A stretch of DNA of 17,762 nucleotides from Thioalkalivibrio sp. GTDB lineage: Bacteria > Pseudomonadota > Gammaproteobacteria > Ectothiorhodospirales > Ectothiorhodospiraceae. How positions within the stretch are numbered: the first letter of the stretch is position 1; the number at the start of each line of letters is the position of its first letter. This document shows positions 14,396 through 17,762 of this stretch, one piece after another. The position numbers were made by a program, and so were the translations under genes. The stretch lies in contig SKQM01000117.1 of NCBI GenBank assembly GCA_007119005.1, positions 1 to 17,762 of the forward strand, given 5' to 3'. A model generated the notes under the pieces. The model made no database searches, was not told the origin of the DNA, and saw only the letters and a program-made list of their open reading frames with translations.

Positions 14396-15510
14396 CGATT
14401 CACCAGTCGCTGTTGGGAATGAACGGCCATCAGGATACCGAAGCCCACCATGAGCGTCACCAGAGACGTGCCCCCGTAGCTGACCAGCGGGAGCGGTATC
14501 CCGACCACCGGCAGCAGCCCGCTCACCATGCCCATGTTCACGACCATGTAGACCGCAAAGGTGAGGCTGATGCTGCCGGCGATCAGACGGCAGAAGCGCT
14601 CCTGAGCCATCGCCGCGATCCACAGTCCACGGCCGACGATCAGGAAATACAGCGCCATCAGAAGCACCACCCCGAGGAAACCGAACTCCTCGGCATACAC
14701 GGCGAACACGAAGTCGGTCGAGCGCTCCGGCAGGAACTGCAGCTGGGACTGGGTGCCGTTCAGCCAACCCTTGCCATAGAGACCGCCGGAACCGATCGCG
14801 ATCTTGGACTGGATGATGTGATAGCCGGCGCCCAACGGATCCGACTCGGGATTGAGCAGGGTCAGCACCCGCTGCCGCTGGTAGTCGTGCATCTGCGTCC
14901 ACAGCAGCGGAATCAGGGCCGCGATCGCAAGCCCCAGCCCAACGAACCAGCGCCAGTTCAGCCCGGCGAGAAAGACCACCAGAAGACCGGCGGCCCCCAC
15001 CAGCAATGCGGTACCCAGATCGGGCTGACGCATGATCAACACGACCGGGACCACGATCAGCACCCCGACCACCAGCAGGTCGAGGAATCTCGGTGGCGCT
15101 TTGCGCAGCGACAGGTACCACGCGACCATCAGCGGCATGGCCAGCTTCATGATCTCGGAGGGCTGAAACCGGATCACGCCGAGATCCAGCCAGCGTCGGG
15201 CTCCCTTGCCGACATCGCCGAACAGCACCACCGCAAAGAGAAGACCCAGCGCCGCCAGAAACAGCCAGGGAGACGCCGCGCGCAGGGTGCTGATCGGAAT
15301 CCTGGCGACCACGAGCAGCGCGAGCATGCCAATGGCGATCCGGCTCATCTGCCGTTCCAGCGCTTCGACACTTTCACCCGACGCGCTGAACAGGACCACG
15401 AGCCCCAGCATCAGCAGCACCGCAATCAGGACCAGCAGCGTGCCATCGAGACGCAGGCTGCGCAGCAGCCACTGGGAAGTCGTCAATTCGCGCCCGGTGA
15501 CGCTGATCAT
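14392..15510 (-). CDS. rodA: Peptidoglycan glycosyltransferase RodA (SEDS family)
   Basis: A SEDS-family polymerase that builds glycan strands from lipid II as part of the cell-elongation machinery with PBP2. The 372-residue protein is polytopic with about ten membrane segments. SEDS signatures are ARRWLDLGVIRFQPSEIMKL at 104-123, GAGYHIIQSKIAIGSGGLYG at 227-246, LPERSTDFVFAVYAEEFGF at 260-278 (Asp266 matches the essential E. coli RodA Asp262) and GIPLPLVSYGGTSL near the C-terminus. The ATG overlaps the mrdA stop by ATGA, so the polymerase and its partner transpeptidase are translationally linked. FtsW is the main alternative and is disfavoured by the mrdA neighbour. Confidence 0.96.
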   Translation of the reverse strand: MISVTGRELTTSQWLLRSLRLDGTLLVLIAVLLMLGLVVLFSASGESVEALERQMSRIAIGMLALLVVARIPISTLRAASPWLFLAALGLLFAVVLFGDVGKGARRWLDLGVIRFQPSEIMKLAMPLMVAWYLSLRKAPPRFLDLLVVGVLIVVPVVLIMRQPDLGTALLVGAAGLLVVFLAGLNWRWFVGLGLAIAALIPLLWTQMHDYQRQRVLTLLNPESDPLGAGYHIIQSKIAIGSGGLYGKGWLNGTQSQLQFLPERSTDFVFAVYAEEFGFLGVVLLMALYFLIVGRGLWIAAMAQERFCRLIAGSISLTFAVYMVVNMGMVSGLLPVVGIPLPLVSYGGTSLVTLMVGFGILMAVHSQQRLVNR

Positions 15511-17393
15511 GGACCCTCCCCCGCTGCCGCGACCTGGCCTCGTGACGCGAGATGGAAGTCGATCACCTTGCGTGCCACCGGGGCGGCGACGCGACCGCCA
15601 CTGCCCCCGTGCTCGACCAGCACGCCGACCGCAATCGTCGGAGAATCCGCGGGAGCATAGGCGACGAACAGCGCGTGGTCCCAGAGCCTTCGATCGAGTG
15701 CGTCCTGATCGTATTCCTGGTCCGGGGCAAGGCTGAAAACCTGCGCCGTACCGGTCTTTCCGGCGATCTGGTATCCGGAAGGCGGGTTGCTGCCGATGCT
15801 GCCCCAGGCAGTCCCGTGACGCGCATGCACGGACTCGATCAGCGCCTTGTGGATCACATCCCAGTGGGCCTCGCTGGCGCTCACGGGCGGCAGGTGCTGG
15901 ACGGGTTGCATCACGGGATCGCCATTCCCGCCTTCATGGATCGCCAGCAACAGTCGCGGCTGCACGCGATGGCCCCGGTTCGCCAGGGTGCTGGCGACAT
16001 CAGCGAGCTGCAGGGGGGTCGCCAGCATGTAGCCCTGCCCGATCGCGGTGATCACGGTCTCCCCGGGGAACCAGGGTAGGTTCTGTACCGAGCGCTTCCA
16101 CTCGCGGCTGGGCAATATGCCCGGACGTTCGCCGGTCGCATCGATACCCACGCGGCTGCCGATCCCGAAGGCGCCGAACATCGGTGCCATCCGGTCGATG
16201 CCGAGCTTGAAGGCAAGGTCGTAGAAGTAGACATCGGAGGACACGGCGATCGCGCGGGACATGTCGACCCAGCCATGGCCTCCGCGCTTCCAGTCGCGGT
16301 AGCGGCGCTCGTGCCCGGGAATCTGGAAGTACCCGGTGGCGAACATCCTGCGTTCCGCCGTGGTGACGTTCTCTTCGAGCCCCGCCAGCGCGACGATCGG
16401 CTTCAGCGTCGAACCGGGTGGATACTGGCCGCTGAGCGCACGGTTGAACAGCGGCTTGTGCGGGTCCGCCTGCAACGCCGCGAAATCCCGGTGCGAGATC
16501 CCGTTCACAAAGGGATTCGGATCGAAGCCCGGCTTGCTGACCAGCGCCAGCACCTCGCCGGTGGCGGGGTCTATCGCCACCACCGCACCGTCGTTCGGCG
16601 CCAGCGCATCGCGGGCCGCGCGCTGCAGTTCCACGTCGATGCTGAGGATCAGATCCTTTCCCGGCACCGGCGGGACCGCGGAAAGCTCGCGTATCACGCG
16701 ACCCTGAGCGTTGACCTCGACCTGCTTGTGGCCCGTCGTCCCATGCAGGATATCCTCGTAGTAGCGCTCCACGCCGGTCTTGCCGGTGTGCGAAGTACCG
16801 GCATAATTGCGGGTGTCCAGGCGCCGCAGATCCTGCTCGTTGATGCGTCCGACGTAACCGACCACATGGGCGAAATCCGCCCCCAGCGGATAATGGCGGA
16901 CCGGGCGCGCCTCGATTTCCACACCAGGCAGCTCGTGTCGGGCCACCGCGATCCGGGCCACCGCCTCGTCGTCCAGCCCCGCCTTCAGCAGTACCGGCTG
17001 AAACGGCCGGCGCTGCCGAACCGATGCCAGAAAACGCTCGATCTCCAGCGTGGACAGGTCCACCAGCCCGGACAGACGCTCCAGCAGCAGGTCGAGATCG
17101 CCCGCCTGCTCGACGGTGACCTCAAGCTGATAGGCCGGTCGGTTCTCCGCCAGAAGCACACCGTTGCGATCGAAAATCAGGCCGCGCGTCGGCGGAATCG
17201 GCTCGATGCGCAGCCGGTTGTTCTCGGAAAGAGTGGTGAAATGCTCGTGCGCACCGACCTGCAGGCTGAACAGACGCACGCCCAGCGTCATTATCAGGAG
17301 GAAGAGGATCAACAGCGCGACGAACACCCGGACAGAAAAACGTCGCTGATCACGTTCTTCCCCGTCGTAGGAATCCTGCCGGTCAATCAGCAT
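15507..17393 (-). CDS. mrdA: Penicillin-binding protein 2 (elongation-specific transpeptidase)
   Basis: Crosslinks lateral-wall peptidoglycan and activates RodA. The 628 residues are close to E. coli PBP2 (633). There is a short cytoplasmic N-terminus, one membrane helix at about 22-43 (RVFVALLILFLLIMTLGVRL), a pedestal domain with PPTRGLIFDRNGVLLAEN at 67-84, and a periplasmic transpeptidase domain. Active-site motifs are STLK at 328-331, SSD at 385-387 (the PBP2 form of SxN) and KTGT at 546-549. The ATG is preceded by AAGG with a ten-base spacer. It begins the tight mrdA-rodA-mltB-rlpA run. Upstream lies ppa on the same strand, 83 bases away, rather than the rlmH found in E. coli and Pseudomonas. 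Confidence 0.96.
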   Translation of the reverse strand: MLIDRQDSYDGEERDQRRFSVRVFVALLILFLLIMTLGVRLFSLQVGAHEHFTTLSENNRLRIEPIPPTRGLIFDRNGVLLAENRPAYQLEVTVEQAGDLDLLLERLSGLVDLSTLEIERFLASVRQRRPFQPVLLKAGLDDEAVARIAVARHELPGVEIEARPVRHYPLGADFAHVVGYVGRINEQDLRRLDTRNYAGTSHTGKTGVERYYEDILHGTTGHKQVEVNAQGRVIRELSAVPPVPGKDLILSIDVELQRAARDALAPNDGAVVAIDPATGEVLALVSKPGFDPNPFVNGISHRDFAALQADPHKPLFNRALSGQYPPGSTLKPIVALAGLEENVTTAERRMFATGYFQIPGHERRYRDWKRGGHGWVDMSRAIAVSSDVYFYDLAFKLGIDRMAPMFGAFGIGSRVGIDATGERPGILPSREWKRSVQNLPWFPGETVITAIGQGYMLATPLQLADVASTLANRGHRVQPRLLLAIHEGGNGDPVMQPVQHLPPVSASEAHWDVIHKALIESVHARHGTAWGSIGSNPPSGYQIAGKTGTAQVFSLAPDQEYDQDALDRRLWDHALFVAYAPADSPTIAVGVLVEHGGSGGRVAAPVARKVIDFHLASRGQVAAAGEGP

Positions 17394-17476
17394 CGGCTAC
17401 AAACCTTGCCACGGGGCGAAGCGCGCGCGGATCGGCCCGGCAGCCCCCTGGTCCCCGGACAAGGCTCGAAAGGGAG

Positions 17477-17762
17477 TCAGACCTTGCTTTTCTGGTAGCG
17501 CTTGTGGCTGGCCATGATCTCGCTCCGGGCGGATTCCGCATCCGACCAGCCCTCGACCTTGACCCATTTGTTGCGTTCCATCTCCTTGTAATGCCCGAAG
17601 AAATGGGTGATCTGATCCAACAGTTCGCGCTGCACGTCTTCCGGGCCCTGGATCCGCTCGTACTGAGGGTCCAGCTTCGTGACCGGTACCGCAAGGATCT
17701 TCGAATCCGGTCCCGCCTCGTCGGACATCTTCAGAATACCGACCGGCCGGGACCGCACGATC
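17477..17762 (-). CDS. ppa: Soluble inorganic pyrophosphatase, C-terminal part
   Basis: The gene runs off the right edge, so its start is not in the window; about 94 C-terminal residues are visible of an expected 175 or so. Inorganic pyrophosphatase hydrolyses cytoplasmic PPi and drives biosynthetic reactions. The stretch GILKMSDEAGPDSKILAVPV contains the metal-binding Asp-(4 residues)-Asp-x-Lys pattern of E. coli Asp97, Asp102 and Lys104. ITHFFGHYKEMERNKWVKVE and GWSDAESARSEI are the family's C-terminal blocks. The GTG at 17758 is an internal valine, since the frame continues upstream of it to the window edge. The 83 bases between its stop and mrdA show no clear terminator. Confidence 0.95.
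   Translation of the reverse strand, partial: IVRSRPVGILKMSDEAGPDSKILAVPVTKLDPQYERIQGPEDVQRELLDQITHFFGHYKEMERNKWVKVEGWSDAESARSEIMASHKRYQKSKV

Noticed and set aside
14396..15121. N-terminal extension of mltB
   Set aside because: It runs through rodA in another phase; a signal peptide with lipobox begins at 14395.
14323..15660. Open frame of 445 codons on the plus strand
   Set aside because: It is antisense to rodA and parts of its neighbours, and the product is low-complexity and His/Gln/Arg-rich.
16275..17498. Open frame of 407 codons on the plus strand
   Set aside because: It is antisense to mrdA, which has every PBP2 motif.

Overview
The window is GC-rich bacterial chromosome with dense coding and no rRNA, tRNA, CRISPR array, integrase or transposase that I can see. 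The gene order mrdA-rodA-mltB-rlpA-dacA-(D-amino acid aminotransferase)-ybeD-lipB matches the conserved gammaproteobacterial elongasome/lipoate block. The protein sequences (IbaG-type BolA, YbeD, RlpA with a SPOR domain, an ETHE1-like sulfur dioxygenase) also fit a Gammaproteobacterium. An Ectothiorhodospiraceae-like or similar sulfur-metabolising lineage is my inference, not proven by the sequence.

Layout. (1) 1-1533, plus strand: the tail of an unidentified gene, a cyclopropane fatty acid synthase (cfa) and a two-helix small membrane protein. (2) 1550-5867, minus strand: an envelope-lipid cluster reading ydbH, then a ydbL-type lipoprotein, then a YihY/BrkB membrane protein. A 20-codon upstream ORF with a consensus Shine-Dalgarno runs into the ydbH start by an ATGA overlap. 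Inverted-repeat composites of one family sit on both sides of ydbH. (3) 6107-7873: a persulfide-dioxygenase-like metallo-beta-lactamase protein on the minus strand, divergent from ibaG, which overlaps by one base a protein with a zincin-like HExxH motif; a hairpin terminator closes this unit. (4) 8072-9052: lipA on the plus strand. (5) 9196-17393, minus strand: a long block for cell elongation and lipoylation (mrdA, rodA, mltB, rlpA; then, after a 214-base gap with a perfect 13-base inverted repeat, dacA, D-amino acid aminotransferase, ybeD, lipB), preceded by the 3' part of ppa. lipA and lipB converge on an interspersed repeat.

How the genes work together. PBP2 and RodA polymerise and crosslink lateral-wall peptidoglycan. 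MltB and RlpA cut glycan strands, and DacA trims D-Ala from pentapeptides. The neighbouring D-amino acid aminotransferase could handle the released D-Ala (inference). LipB and LipA make protein-bound lipoate. Region 2 has a lipid theme: YdbH is an AsmA-like intermembrane lipid-transfer protein, its partner lipoprotein looks like a YnbE-like segment joined to YdbL, and Cfa modifies membrane phospholipids next door.

Most of the window is ordinary housekeeping DNA. The parts worth a second look are the ydbH leader ORF, the apparent YnbE-YdbL fusion, the covarying inverted repeats bracketing ydbH, the putative zincin coupled to ibaG, and the inverted repeat ahead of dacA.
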